The notes under the pieces were generated by a model that was given only the letters and a program-made list of their open reading frames with translations, ran no database searches and was not told the origin of the DNA. From Chinchilla lanigera (lineage: Eukaryota > Chordata > Mammalia > Rodentia > Chinchillidae), in the NCBI RefSeq assembly GCF_000276665.1, contig NW_004955466.1:11487238-11551237 (forward strand): DNA of 64,000 nucleotides, in the 5' to 3' direction. The position numbers and the translations under genes were made by a program. Below, in pieces: positions 11,961 to 22,545 of the stretch; position 1 is the first letter of the stretch, and each line of letters begins with the position of its first letter.

Positions 11961-12559
11961 TTGCCATGCACTCAAAAAATGACCTCCACTGGAATTTTCT
12001 TTTAAGTACTTGTTAGGCACAGTGGGAAACTATGAAAAATGAAAGGAAAAATTAAGATTAACGACTAAGTGCAGCAGAGTTGCTAGGATGAAACATCCCT
12101 TTTTCTAAAGACATGAAAGTGTACACAGTACATTCACAATTTGCCCAGACAAAAGGAAATGCAAAAAAAAAAATTCTTTTTCAGAAAATATTGAGTTTGG
12201 TGTGTCAATCACGTGGGAAGCCTGGGATGCTGGGGGTATGTTCTAACTTGGATGAAAGCTGATTTGTTTGTATCGTATAAAGAGGTTAAAATCTTTCCAT
12301 GTATAGAAAAGATAGAATGTCCTAATTTAGGGACTACAGGAATTATGACACTGTATATAGCCATCAATGTACTTGCTACACATAAGCAGAGATCTGTTGT
12401 TGCTAGGCGTGTGGAAACCCCAGCTGCAGCCAAGGAATCCAGAGCAGAGAGGAGGACACTGAGAGGGGGTACACCCCTAACATGGGGGGGCTCACAAAGA
12501 GTTCTTACAGAAGGTGGAGAAATGTAGGCCTCTGCTAGAGCCCTCAAGAATACTTTTAA

Positions 12560-13450
12560 AAAAATACACTACATTTTTCAGAGGTGTTTCAGGTTCACAG
12601 CAAAACTGAGCAGAGTATACAGACATCCCCCACGGCTCCTCGCTGTGCTCCGCACTGTGTAGCCTCTACTGGGACCAACACGTCTGCCCTCGCGGGATGC
12701 TGACGCAGTTGAGGAACCTACAGCGGCACACTATCTCCACCTGAAGCCCACCAAGCACAGTAGGGTTTCTTCTTGCTGTTGTATAATCTCAAGGTTTTTA
12801 ACAAATGTAGGACATGTCTCTACAGCTGTAGCATCATTCAGAGTAGTTTCATGGTCACAAAAGCCCTCTGGGATGTGCCTAATCCAGTTCTCCTTGCCCT
12901 CTTCCTGGCAATCAAGGATCTTTCCACGTCACCATAGTTTCGCCTTTTCCTGGATGTCATATAGCTGAAATCACCGCATGCAGCATTTGCAGACTGGCTA
13001 CTTTCACTTGATAATGTATATTTTAGTTCCTATGTTATTTTATACTGTGATAGCTCCTTTCTTTTTAACACTGAGTAATAGTCTCTTGTCTGACTGTACC
13101 ACAATTTATTTGTCCTTTTAAGGAAAGTTGGTACTTACAAATAAAGCTACTATAAACATCCATGAATGTGTTTCCAGGTAGGCATAAGTTTTCAAACCTG
13201 TGGGTGAATCTAAGGAGCACTGCACTGTAAGAACACATCTGGCTTTATGTTGTATGTTCGGTTCTGTTAGAAGCTGCCAGACTTCCCTCCAAAGGTCTTA
13301 CGCCACTTGCATGTCCTTCGCAACAAGTAGGAGTTCCGGTTGCTCTCCTACCTTACCAGCACTCAGCATTGATAGTGTTCTGGATTTTGGCCGTTGTGTT
13401 GGGGGGGGTAGTAGTTATCTCACTGTTTTAAATTGTCCTGGTGTGAGGGC
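12560..13450 (-). repeat. Old L1 LINE 3' region
   Basis: Read on the plus strand, the phrases ctactataaacatccatgaa, gcataagttttcaaacctgt and tgttctggattttggccgtt follow the order of the reverse complement of an old mammalian L1 ORF2 end and 3' UTR. It is highly diverged with no usable frame. Confidence 0.7.
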
Positions 13451-13499
13451 ATGTAATGTGGAAGAATGCCACCAGGAAAGGCTGCTGATTTTATTTGAG

Positions 13500-14120
13500 C
13501 TTTGAAAAAAGATCACTGAGGCAAATGTGTGCAGAGTGGCCTGGGAGGGAGGGGAGCCTTCAAGTGAGCCGGGGTGCTGGGTTTGGCCAAAGTGGTGAGC
13601 TGAAAATGAAAACAAATAGCTAGAAAAGTTTTAGACACACTGAAGTTTAGACACACCAAGATTTGGCAATGGATTGTCCAATTCAAACCAGGAGAGGGGT
13701 CGATACAGAAGACTAGGGAGAGAAAGAGTTAAGAGAGAAAGGGGAACTCCCACACTTGGGGCTTGTTTAACTGGATATTGGTGTCCTTTGCTAGCAGTAG
13801 AGAAAAGACAAAAATCGCAGCAGCAGGACACTTTGGAGTGTGGAAAGAGGTTGGAGGGAGGCTAGGTGATCCATTTTAGAAATGTTGAGTTTGAGGAATT
13901 TGAGACAACTGAGTAGAGATGTCAGAGATGCTTAAAAAAAGACACTGAACTGGAAAAATATGAGAATTGTTAACTAAAGATGTTTTAATAGCCATGGGTT
14001 TGGGTGACATCAACTAACACACAGAAAAAGGACCAGTATGTACTGAGCCCCAAGACCTCCAGCACTTAGAGAAAAGGTTGGAATGGAGCCAGTAAAGGAG
14101 ACTGGTGCTTAATGAATAAG
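13500..14120. other. Probable ancient repeat, not assigned
   Basis: Phrases such as aaaaaagatcactgaggcaa and gtttgaggaatttgagacaa resemble old mammalian repeats that I cannot name. Short open frames here lack coding character. Confidence 0.3.
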
Positions 14121-14521
14121 CATCTGTGAAACCCAAATTGAAGAAGGCCTTAAGGATAGTAGTTCAATATGCTTCATTTGAAATGCCACAAAAATTATTT
14201 CCCTGGAATTATGAACATATTCTTGGAAGCTAATGAGCTGTTTTGACTTCTGAGAACAAATTTAAATAAGTTTGAGAAATTGCATTAAACAATTTATGCC
14301 AGCGTATGCAATTACACCAACACATATGGCACCTAAAATCCATTCCCTGCTTCCGCAGCATGTGGAATACTAGCAGAGCAAGGGAAGATGGAACCTTCAC
14401 CAACAGCCTTCTGGCTACCCCAGGTGAGTTAAGGCAGGTTTTCACTTCCATGTAGGATCATATCATGGATTTGCTCAAGTAGGTTTGCATGCTTAACAGA
14501 TGTTTCAAGAAAATTATCCAC

Positions 14522-14584
14522 CACAGGAGGTTAAAGTCACATGGGTGAAATAAATTAGACACAGGAGGTTAAAGTCACATGGGT
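14522..14584 (+). repeat. Two perfect 25-bp direct repeats
   Basis: The 25-bp unit beginning cacaggaggttaaagtcaca occurs at 14522-14546 and again at 14560-14584, a period of 38 bp. The two copies are identical, suggesting a recent slippage duplication. Confidence 0.95.
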
Positions 14585-14619
14585 TTTCTTATTTGAGAAC
14601 CCAAGACATAAATAATTTG

Positions 14620-14815
14620 AAGATCAAAACAAAATATAAGAAAACAGAGAGATGGACTTTGTGGAGATGGGAAAGAGTTTGGGGATGGAGGAAATAGGAG
14701 GGAAAGGAGAGGAAGCAAAAAGGATCAAGGTATGATAGGTACCTGTATCATTTCTCCACAATGAATGTATTTATTATGTACCACAAATACATACTAATAA
14801 GAAAAGAGAGAAAAA
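14620..14815 (+). repeat. L1 LINE 3' end
   Basis: aggatcaaggtatgataggt, then cacaatgaatgtatttatta, then catactaataagaaaagaga. This resembles the reverse complement of the 3' end found at 55650-55770 (there agtacatattgacag and atcttgattcttctta). An A-rich tail ends near 14820. Confidence 0.55.
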
Positions 14816-15139
14816 ATAAAATTATTCAGAGCTACCAGAGCAAACCTCAATGACTGCTTCACAATTACACAACCCAAGACATTAGGAGAGCAGGATTTAG
14901 GCACAGAAACCCTGCGCAAACACATCCAAGCTGAACAACGAGTGCTGCCCCCTTTAGGTAGAAAAAAGAACAGCTCCACAAACAAAATAAAAAGTGTTTT
15001 CAGTGCACTGAATTTATTTCCTACATGTTTCAAAAACTTGCTTTATTCTTTTTATTGCAGGGACTATATTGAAATATCATTCTCAGCAGCTTCCCTCTTT
15101 GTGTAGCTTATAATGCATCTGTAGATTGACAACTCAGGA

Positions 15140-15370
15140 GACCAATTTATATATCATGTCATATTACCCTTCAATTAATCTGTGAGACAGTTACTATTTT
15201 AATAGATAAAGAAACCAAAGCTCGGGACTGGGGATTTAGCTCAGCGGCAAAAGCGCCTGCCTGGCAAGTGCAAGGTCATGAGTTCGGTTCCGGTAACAGA
15301 AAAAAAACAAAAAAAAAAAGAAACCAAAGCTCAAAAAAGTTGATCAAAGTAATTTTTCACAAGGCCAATT
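15140..15370 (-). repeat. MIR SINE interrupted by an ID
   Basis: Before the ID, attaatctgtgagacagtta and aatagataaagaaaccaaag match the minus-strand MIR core. After the ID the same sequence resumes (agctcaaaaaagttgatcaa). The interruption is 15224-15316. Confidence 0.65.
15224..15316 (+). repeat. ID-type SINE with 16-bp target duplication
   Basis: The body starts gggactggggatttagctca, includes the A-box tagctcagcgg and the B-box gagttcggttccggta, and ends with an A-rich tail. A perfect 16-bp duplication aaagaaaccaaagctc lies at 15208-15223 and 15317-15332. The intact duplication and intact promoter boxes point to a young insertion. The tRNA-like body cannot act as a tRNA gene. Confidence 0.97.
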
Positions 15371-15408
15371 GTTTTCCAGATATTTCTCCAATGATGGTTT
15401 CATTCAAG

Positions 15409-15530
15409 AATCATGTATTAATCATGTATTAAACTCTTAGTATGGGGTCAGACAGTGTGCTAGGATCTGAAAATGTGAAAATAAGTTAGCTAATGATTGC
15501 TGCTGATAAGTTAGATAATGATTACTGATT
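15409..15530 (+). repeat. Two small tandem duplications
   Basis: The unit aatcatgtatt is repeated exactly at 15409-15419 and 15420-15430. A 25-bp unit starting ataagttagctaatgatt is repeated imperfectly at 15481-15505 and 15506-15530. Confidence 0.85.
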
Positions 15531-15885
15531 CATGGCATTGGTAGATAAAATCTCATATAATATGCAGAATAGACTTAGACTAAAATTATTTTTATCAGAC
15601 TTGAACTTAATTGAGCTTTCTTTATAAAATTTATTTGTAAAGTCTGACAACCCTACATGTTACTAGAGCCTTTTTTGTGAACCACCAGGTAACCGAGCCC
15701 TCATTCTTATTTTTATGTTACACAAAGTAGCTCCAAATGTTTTATTTTCCAGAAAAGTTATATCTGCCAACAAAATGCAAAACACAAACTGGTGTTTATT
15801 AACCACAGTATAACCACACAACAAATTACAAGCTCTGGCCACGGGCACTTGCATCCCTTAATTCAGCATGAGTATGAGTGTGCTA

Positions 15886-16320
15886 GTTAACTGATTGTGT
15901 CAACTTGAATGAGAAATGCCCAACTAAACTGGCTAGGCATAGTTCTGGGTGTGGAAGACCCACTCTGAGGAGAAATATTGCCAGAATGGTATAAAAATGA
16001 AACGGAGAAGGAAGGCTGGCTTCTTTTCCTTTGGAGGAGCTCCAGTCTCTGCCCTCACCTTGGACATCGTCTCCTGGATCCCAGTGGAGACTCTTAGCCT
16101 CCAGCACAGACTCATAGGCTTCCTGATATGGACTCACATGGGACACTGCAAGGAGCTCCAGGCCTTCAACTGGCTCTTTCAGATCTCTAGCACACAGATA
16201 GACCTTTTGCACTCTTCCACACCTGACTCTGTAGGCAGTCGCTGTAACCCAATCTCATAAATTCCTATATATTTGTATATCTTGCATTAAATCTGTTTCT
16301 CTAGTAAGCATTGACTGACC
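15886..16320 (+). repeat. LTR-like repeat related to 5221
   Basis: It starts near gattgtgtcaacttgaatga, contains aatgcccaactaaactgg, and ends near aaatctgtttctctagtaag. This order matches an old mammalian LTR-type repeat; the family is not assigned. Frames within it are short. Confidence 0.5.
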
Positions 16321-16369
16321 TAATGAGTCCTTTTTGGTTTACACTAAGAGTTTTGTCTGTACAATCTCA

Positions 16370-16480
16370 GTGGACCTTTGATAGAGCAAGTGATATTAAC
16401 TCCAGTTTATGGTAGGGAAAACCAAAGCTCACAGAGGCCAAGTGACTTGTTTGTGAATAAATATTAAACCATGAGGCTCT
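16370..16480 (-). repeat. MIR SINE fragment
   Basis: The phrases taactccagtttatggtagg and agctcacagaggccaagtga follow the minus-strand MIR core (cccattttacagatgagg, aggctcagagaggt). Diverged. Confidence 0.55.
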
Positions 16481-16593
16481 GAAATGACTCATTAGATTTC
16501 CAGCTTCCATGCATTCTTTGTAGGGTGCTGGATGCTGATGACAATATTAACTGCTATCATAGGACCCTAAAATTGAACTCCTCCTCCTACAGG

Positions 16594-16721
16594 TTTTTTT
16601 TTTTTTTTTTTTGTATTTTTTTTGTGTGGTTTTTTTTTTCTTTTTCCAGTACCGGGAATCGAATTCATGACCTTGCGCTTGCCAGGCAGGCAATGTGCCA
16701 CTGAACTAAATCCTCAGCCCC
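16594..16721 (-). repeat. ID-type SINE
   Basis: A long T-rich tract (tail on the minus strand) is followed by cagtaccgggaatcgaattc, ttgcgcttgccaggcagg and a ggctgagg-type end. A 10-bp target duplication with one difference, cctcctacag/cctcccacag, lies at 16583-16592 and 16721-16730. Confidence 0.92.
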
Positions 16722-17229
16722 CTCCCACAGTTTTTAATGAAGCCACAATGGAAGAGAACAATGTAAAAGGTGTCAAGTGTCCCTCAGATCTTAAAGTCAA
16801 GGAGCGTCACCTAATCCCACCTGTAGAAGCAAGCCTGCTGCTGTACCGAGCTGTAGCATCCTTGCTATCTTGTGATGTGGAGGGAGTATGTTTCTCTGTC
16901 ACTTTAGGTGGGGGCAATAAGACAGTCACTTGGGGCATTTGGTGTGTGCCATTAGGTTTGTGGTTCGTACGTGCTACAGGAGAAGTCAAGGGTGGAAATT
17001 AAGTGGAGTGATAGCAGAGAACAAAAAACAGAACTAGGAGCAAGTATCCATTCTTCCAATGACTAGGAATGTGTTGGGGATCAGCATGGGGCTTGGGCTG
17101 TGGTCTTCAAAGTGATCCTGCCCAAGATGACCATGCAGAAAGTAGAATAGGAAACCAGGAAGTGAGGGTTGGACGCATCATTGTTGTGTAGGAGAGGCAA
17201 TTTCTGGGAATCACTTGGAGCACTTTCTA

Positions 17230-17345
17230 TCTACTAACCCTAACTGTCATCATAGCCCTATGAACTAACTGCTATGATTATCTCATTTGATAGACAAAGA
17301 AAGGAAAGCGCACGTGTCGGTGAAATCTCATGGTGATGGATCCGG
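17230..17345 (-). repeat. MIR SINE fragment
   Basis: tcatagccctatgaactaac followed by tgattatctcatttgatagac matches the minus-strand MIR order. No other feature is seen from 17345 to 18490, apart from short frames. Confidence 0.6.
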
Positions 17346-18664
17346 ACTGTGAGCTGAAGCGGTGTAATACCAGAGATAGGCCTTAGGTGCTACTGATTCT
17401 GTCAGGTCCTTAGTTTAATTAATGTTCTCACAATCCTATTATTGGTCTATGATTATTTTTCTGGGATGAAAATAGTATGGGGGGAAAAACTTTCAGACAA
17501 TTTGATATTGTCAAAGAACACACAATTAACTTTTCCTTTTCTTGGTTTTGCACTGCCACATGCTAAGGAAGGAGATATCATATATGTTTTATTCTCAGAT
17601 ATGAACCATATTCTCTGTCCCCTACTCCCACAGGCTCTGGAGATCATTTCATAAATAGCAGGAACAGTAGAAGACAAGACAATGTACATGGTAGAAATAC
17701 TGAATCTGATGTGAAGTCTCTGGCAGTAACCTTCTTGCATTTAGTCACTCGTAGTAGGTATGTAGTGAGAAATGAAATAAGGAATAAAAAAAATTTTGAC
17801 TCTCACTAGTATAATCGAACTTTTAGTTTATTAAAAGCCTGCAGCCCTAGACATTTTACATGGAAACATATGTAAATGTACGAACACATAAAATGGGATT
17901 CTCCTCAAAGGGGGTTTTGCCTAGGACTACTGTACTGAAAGCAGAATCAATCTTTCAAGCTACCTGATGGATGTATTAAAAGTCACCTCTAAAAGGACTT
18001 ACCACCACTGGATTATATCACTTTATATATCCTAAATTACTGCTTTCATTGAATTTAATGTGATCTTTCTTATGAGCATTTAATGGGAGATGAGGGCATG
18101 AAGCCAATTGGTTGGTGTTTTTAAGAGCAAAGTAGAACAGAAGCTAGTGTCAGCCTTCCTGATATGAGAAACTAGCTGGCAGAGAAAGGCAAGGGGCTAG
18201 AGGAATGGAGGATGGGACACCTGTCTGACTCACACCCCTTCTTCTGGATGATGGCCATGTTTCCCATAAGGAAACCTCTTGTCCCACTCCAGATTGATAT
18301 GGTTTAGATGAACCTGAGCATCCTTCCTCAGGCTCCTGAGTCAGAATTAGCCCAGCATTGACCAATGTCTATTCTGTACATCAGACACACAAGAGTCCAG
18401 ATAAACCAGTGAGAGCTGGCCCAGGACTTCAGCTGGAATCACATGGGAAAGGCACTGTTCAATTGCTCGGGTTCTCAAATTGGTGGAAAGTGTTATGAGT
18501 TGTATTTAGATGTTCCCCCCATAGCCTCATTCATTCAAAGGTGAGGAGTATCAAAGGTGGCTGGATTAGGGTGTGTAAATGTAGGTTAAATGCTGGGATT
18601 AAAGGAAGCCCCATCCTGGGGTGGGTAGCACCAGTCAATAGGTTTCCAGCTTGGATGGGACATA

Positions 18665-21002
18665 GAGTGGAATTTTGACTTATGAACTCAATTAATCCAC
18701 AAGGGCTGTTTGTAACTCAAATTGGTTGTGAGTCAAGGCTATTTTTCCGTAAGAAATGATGGGAATATCCATAATACATTCCAGACCTCCCAAAGCACCC
18801 CTTAACTAACATTTTCATAATAAAAAGGGTTATATAAGGTATATAATTTACCAGAAACACCAATAATTTTCCCAATGTATTCACCAAAAAGTTATAAAAT
18901 ATGCCTAGTTTATGAGAAACAGCAATTTCATACTGTACTCACCATTCAAGTTGACATCTTCAGCTTACGGGAAGGGAGGATGAAATGGAAGGTGGTCAGT
19001 GTTTGGAAGGAGAGCCCTCCTCCATAGGAACATCAGCAGTCTGGCTCCCTGGTGTCCTTTCTGTCCTTGGGAGACTCTGTAGCCCACTAGGACCTGCTTC
19101 TAGCCAGAAGGTCTCAATCTTTTCACAACTAAAAACTGGTCTAAGATTGTCTGTTTCTGTCTTTTAACATTGCTCTGTAGTATGACATGACGTTTTCAAT
19201 AAGCAAGGGAATGATTGGCCTTTCCTCTGTCTGGGTGGGTCTCCTCTACCAATGTTTGTACCTCTGTCCACTTTTTCAGGATTTCCTTTATTTCAGAAGA
19301 AAAATTTTGCAGCACTGATTGCTGACTCGCCGTCTCCTCTTCAGAAAGCTCCTCAGCTGCCATTCTCTGTTGCTCAGCCAGAAGTTGCTGAAGTTCCTCT
19401 GTAGCACTTCCTCTGAGTGTTCCTCCACCAGTCCCTCAGCATCACCACTGTTTCCCTGAAAGCCTATGGACTCTGCTATAGTGACAGTGTCATCAACCAC
19501 AGGGTCAATTGAAGGCTCAATTTCCTCTAAACAGCCTTTAAAGTCTCTCTCATGTATAATTTTTGGCCACACTTTTTTCCCAAGGAGATCTCCATGTCCT
19601 TAGAGAAACATTGGTCCAGGATTTCTCAATTACCCACACACAGGAAAGGATGTTGTAATGTTCCTTCCAGAACTCTTTCAGGGTTAAGTCTGTATCTGAC
19701 CGCATCTGAACGCACTTCAGGAACAGTTCTCTGGTGTGTAGCTTATTAAAGTTAGCCATAACCTGCTGGTCCATAGGTTGCAGTGGAGGAGTTTTATTAG
19801 GTGGAGAAGAACTCGACAGAGTGCCATGGGAATTCTTCAGCTAATTCTTCTCCCAAATCTCATGGGTGAGCAGCATTATCCATGATGAGGAGAGCCTTGA
19901 GTGGTAAACCTTTGTCCTCTAGATATTTCTTAACAGTAGGACAGAAAGCCTCCCTAATCCACTCAAGAAAAACTACCCTTGTTAGTCAGGCTTTTGTGTT
20001 AGATCTCCACATGACCCCTAGCCTACTCTTTATGACTTTATGTTTTCTGAATACTCTAGGGCTCTCAGAGTCATAACCCAAGAAGGGCTTTATTCTGAGG
20101 TCACCACTTACATTGGCACATAGCAATAAGGTTAGCCTACTCTTCACAGGCTTGTGGCCTGGCATTTTCTTCTCTTCTTGGGTAATGTGTGTTCTCCTGG
20201 GTATTTTCTTCCAGAAAAGGCCAGTTTCACTGCAGTTGAAAACTTGATGCGAGCCATTTCTTTGTGTCATTGTTTCAAAGAGATGTATGCAATTTTCACC
20301 AGCCCTTTTATCAGCAGTGACTGCTTCACCATACCTACTTAAGCTATGAATACCAGTTCTTGCTTTAAAATTGGGAAAACACCCTAGTATGAAATGTTTC
20401 ACCATTATCACTCATTGATAGATTACCTTTTATGAGATCTGCATTGATAGCCCTAGCTTTTTCACAAATTACAGACTCAGATAGGCCATAGCCTGCCATA
20501 TGCCTTTCATTTATCTATACTAGTAATAGCCTTTCTACCTCATCTAACACTGTTGGTTGTGACTTACTAATTTAAATAACACCTTTAGCAACACTAGCTT
20601 CCTTATACAAATCTTTTCTCAGTAATGGTGTATTTCTATACACCGTACATACTAGTGAGTTGGTCACATGAATGCCACTTCCATATTTCTCAAAATTTCC
20701 TTCTTCTTTTTGATTGTGATTGCTTTCTTTATCTTCCCTTTCTTTATTAGCTTCTTTTCTAGCTTTTGGGAACTATTTTGGTAGCAGTAATTGTAGCAAT
20801 TATACAAAGCACTCACCGAAATCACATCCACTAACACATGCATCTGGGCTCAGACTGATGCTTATATATGCTTTTCTTTGTTTACAACTGCAGAAGCAGC
20901 TGGCATTTGGGTCATAAAAGACTTTGATCATAAGTTAAACCTAAAATTCTGGTCGTAACCCAAATTGTTTGTATGCGGTGCCAGAAACTCGAGGGTCCAC
21001 TG
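18665..21002 (-). mobile_element. Near full-length Tigger (TcMar) DNA transposon
   Basis: Both ends are recognisable. The right end, reverse complemented, begins cagtggaccctcgagtt. The left end begins gagtggaattttgactt, differing at the first base and mainly by C-to-T changes. Both lie next to TA (18663-18664 and 21003-21004), the target duplication used by Tc1/mariner elements. The length of 2338 bp is close to that of complete autonomous Tiggers. A degenerate transposase gene lies on the minus strand inside. The element cannot transpose on its own now. Confidence 0.92.
19288..20640 (-). pseudogene. Tigger transposase pseudogene (DDE superfamily)
   Basis: The gene reads right to left. An N-terminal part (about 20640-20420) resembles the CENP-B-like DNA-binding region (for example SESVICEKARAINADL). 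The longest open piece is 20411-19986 and contains RTGIHSLSRYGEA and FNCSETGLFWKKIP, matching the Tigger catalytic region. The first catalytic Asp normally found in N-A-D-E-T-G is replaced (C-S-E-T-G). The second survives as LLIMDNAAHP near 19870-19900, and the third as QPMDQQV near 19760. The C-terminal pieces 19774-19550 and 19572-19288 contain LVEEHSEE. Several in-frame stops and at least one frame change separate these parts, so no protein of full length is made. Confidence 0.92.
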
Positions 21003-22424
21003 TAAAGGGAGAAAGGGAAGACAAGCTACTGCTACTGCTGCTGCTGCTTTCTACTTTCTGCTTGCCCTGCCATGCCATGGGCTACTTCTCCTCTGCCATG
21101 CCCCTCTGCCATGCCACCCTGCTATAAATCCAGCTGCCTATGGACTGAAACCTCAACGAACTGTGAGCTGGGTTAAACCTTTCCTCCTTTAACTTTGGAT
21201 GTTGGATATTTTTGTCTCAGCAATGAAAAAAGTAACTTAAAACAGAAGGTAAGCCGGAACTCTTGAAGTCGTCTTTGCCAGAGCATGCAGGAGATAAAAT
21301 CCTCACCGTTTTGTACTTGCATCAAACCTTACTATCTGCTAGTCTTCTCAGTTTTGTGAGCCAATAAATTCTGTTTTGTATTTGTTTCTGAACCCAGTTT
21401 GATCTCCCAGTATCTCATTATTATCTCATTATTATCTTAGGGGTCTGTCACTGGTACTTAAAATTGTCCAGATCATTTCAATGGCCTTAAGCAAGAGAGG
21501 TAGCTGACCTTTGACCCAGTCAACTATTGCCAGTACTTAGAAAACAGTTTGAAAAAGAAAGTCATTAGTTGCACCAACACAGAGTTTGACTTGATAGAGA
21601 TAATTAGAGATGGCCCCATATCCCCACACTGTTGAGCTTCTGTCCAAAACCACATCCTGCTTCATAATGGCACAGCTACTCATTTTTTCTCTTGTGTAAC
21701 CACTTTTCATCCTCCTTTATCAATATGTATAAATTAAAATGACAGGAGATTCATTGAGAAGGTCCCATCTCCTCCACCATCATATTAATGTGGTGGGGTG
21801 TTTTTGCTTAGATTATATGGATCTATAAAAGTTTTCATTGGTTCATTATTATCTCATTTTATTGCTCATCAAAACACAAGCCCCATAGGCTCTCTAGTCA
21901 AATACAGGACATGTTTAGTTTCATCAGTGCCAAACAAAACCTTAAAATATGAAACTTCCGTAATTGCATGGTACAGTACTTCAGGGAAATTATCACTTTC
22001 TTGATAAGAGACCCAATAATTTATTAGAACATATTCCAAATGGATCTGTGTGCCCCTGACATCTTCAGTTCATGGTGTTCCCAGCAGTGTGGCAACACAA
22101 ATTCTTTAAACCCCATTAACTAAAAAGTTGAAAAAAAGAGTCCATCTCTGTCTATCTGAAGCCTGATCACAAAAAGTACCAAGCAAAAAAGAAATACAAA
22201 ATGTCTCCAATCATTAGGGGAAATGTCAGAGAGCTTCAAATTGGGAAAATATACAGACATATGAGCATGAGCCAGTTTCACATCTAAGCGTTGTCTGCCT
22301 CTTAAATTGTGGCTCAGAGTAATTCCCTTGTTTTATTTAGGCTATTAGTCCCCCATACCAACAAATTGCAGTAACATCTTTTACATATACCAAATACAAT
22401 TTCAGGGCATTGAAAGACGTATTT

Positions 22425-22545
22425 TATTTTCTCCTTATTCAATACGGCATTACCCCTATTTTATGGATAGGAAAGTTGAGATTCAGAGAAGTTAAGTAAA
22501 ACAGAGGTTATACAGCAAGTATACAGAGCCCTTATATACCATTTT
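22425..22545 (-). repeat. MIR SINE fragment
   Basis: attacccctattttatggat, then aaagttgagattcagagaag and ttatacagcaagtat, matches the minus-strand MIR core. Confidence 0.75.

Larger units (their letters stand above)
18491..21244 (+). repeat. ERVL-MaLR-type LTR, split by a Tigger
   Basis: The LTR starts tgttatgagttgtatttaga (compare the reverse complement of 35037-35406) and ends aaaagtaacttaaaaca, with the late phrase aacctttcctcctttaac typical of rodent MaLR LTRs. Its net length without the insertion is about 416 bp. Possible 5-bp flanks gaaag/gaagg differ by one base. Bases 18491-18664 and 21003-21244 are the two halves. Confidence 0.75.

Noticed and set aside
15224..15296. Possible tRNA-Ala gene
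   Set aside because: The sequence has A and B box promoter elements but lacks a foldable acceptor stem and has a poly(A)-like tail and target duplication, so it is an ID SINE.
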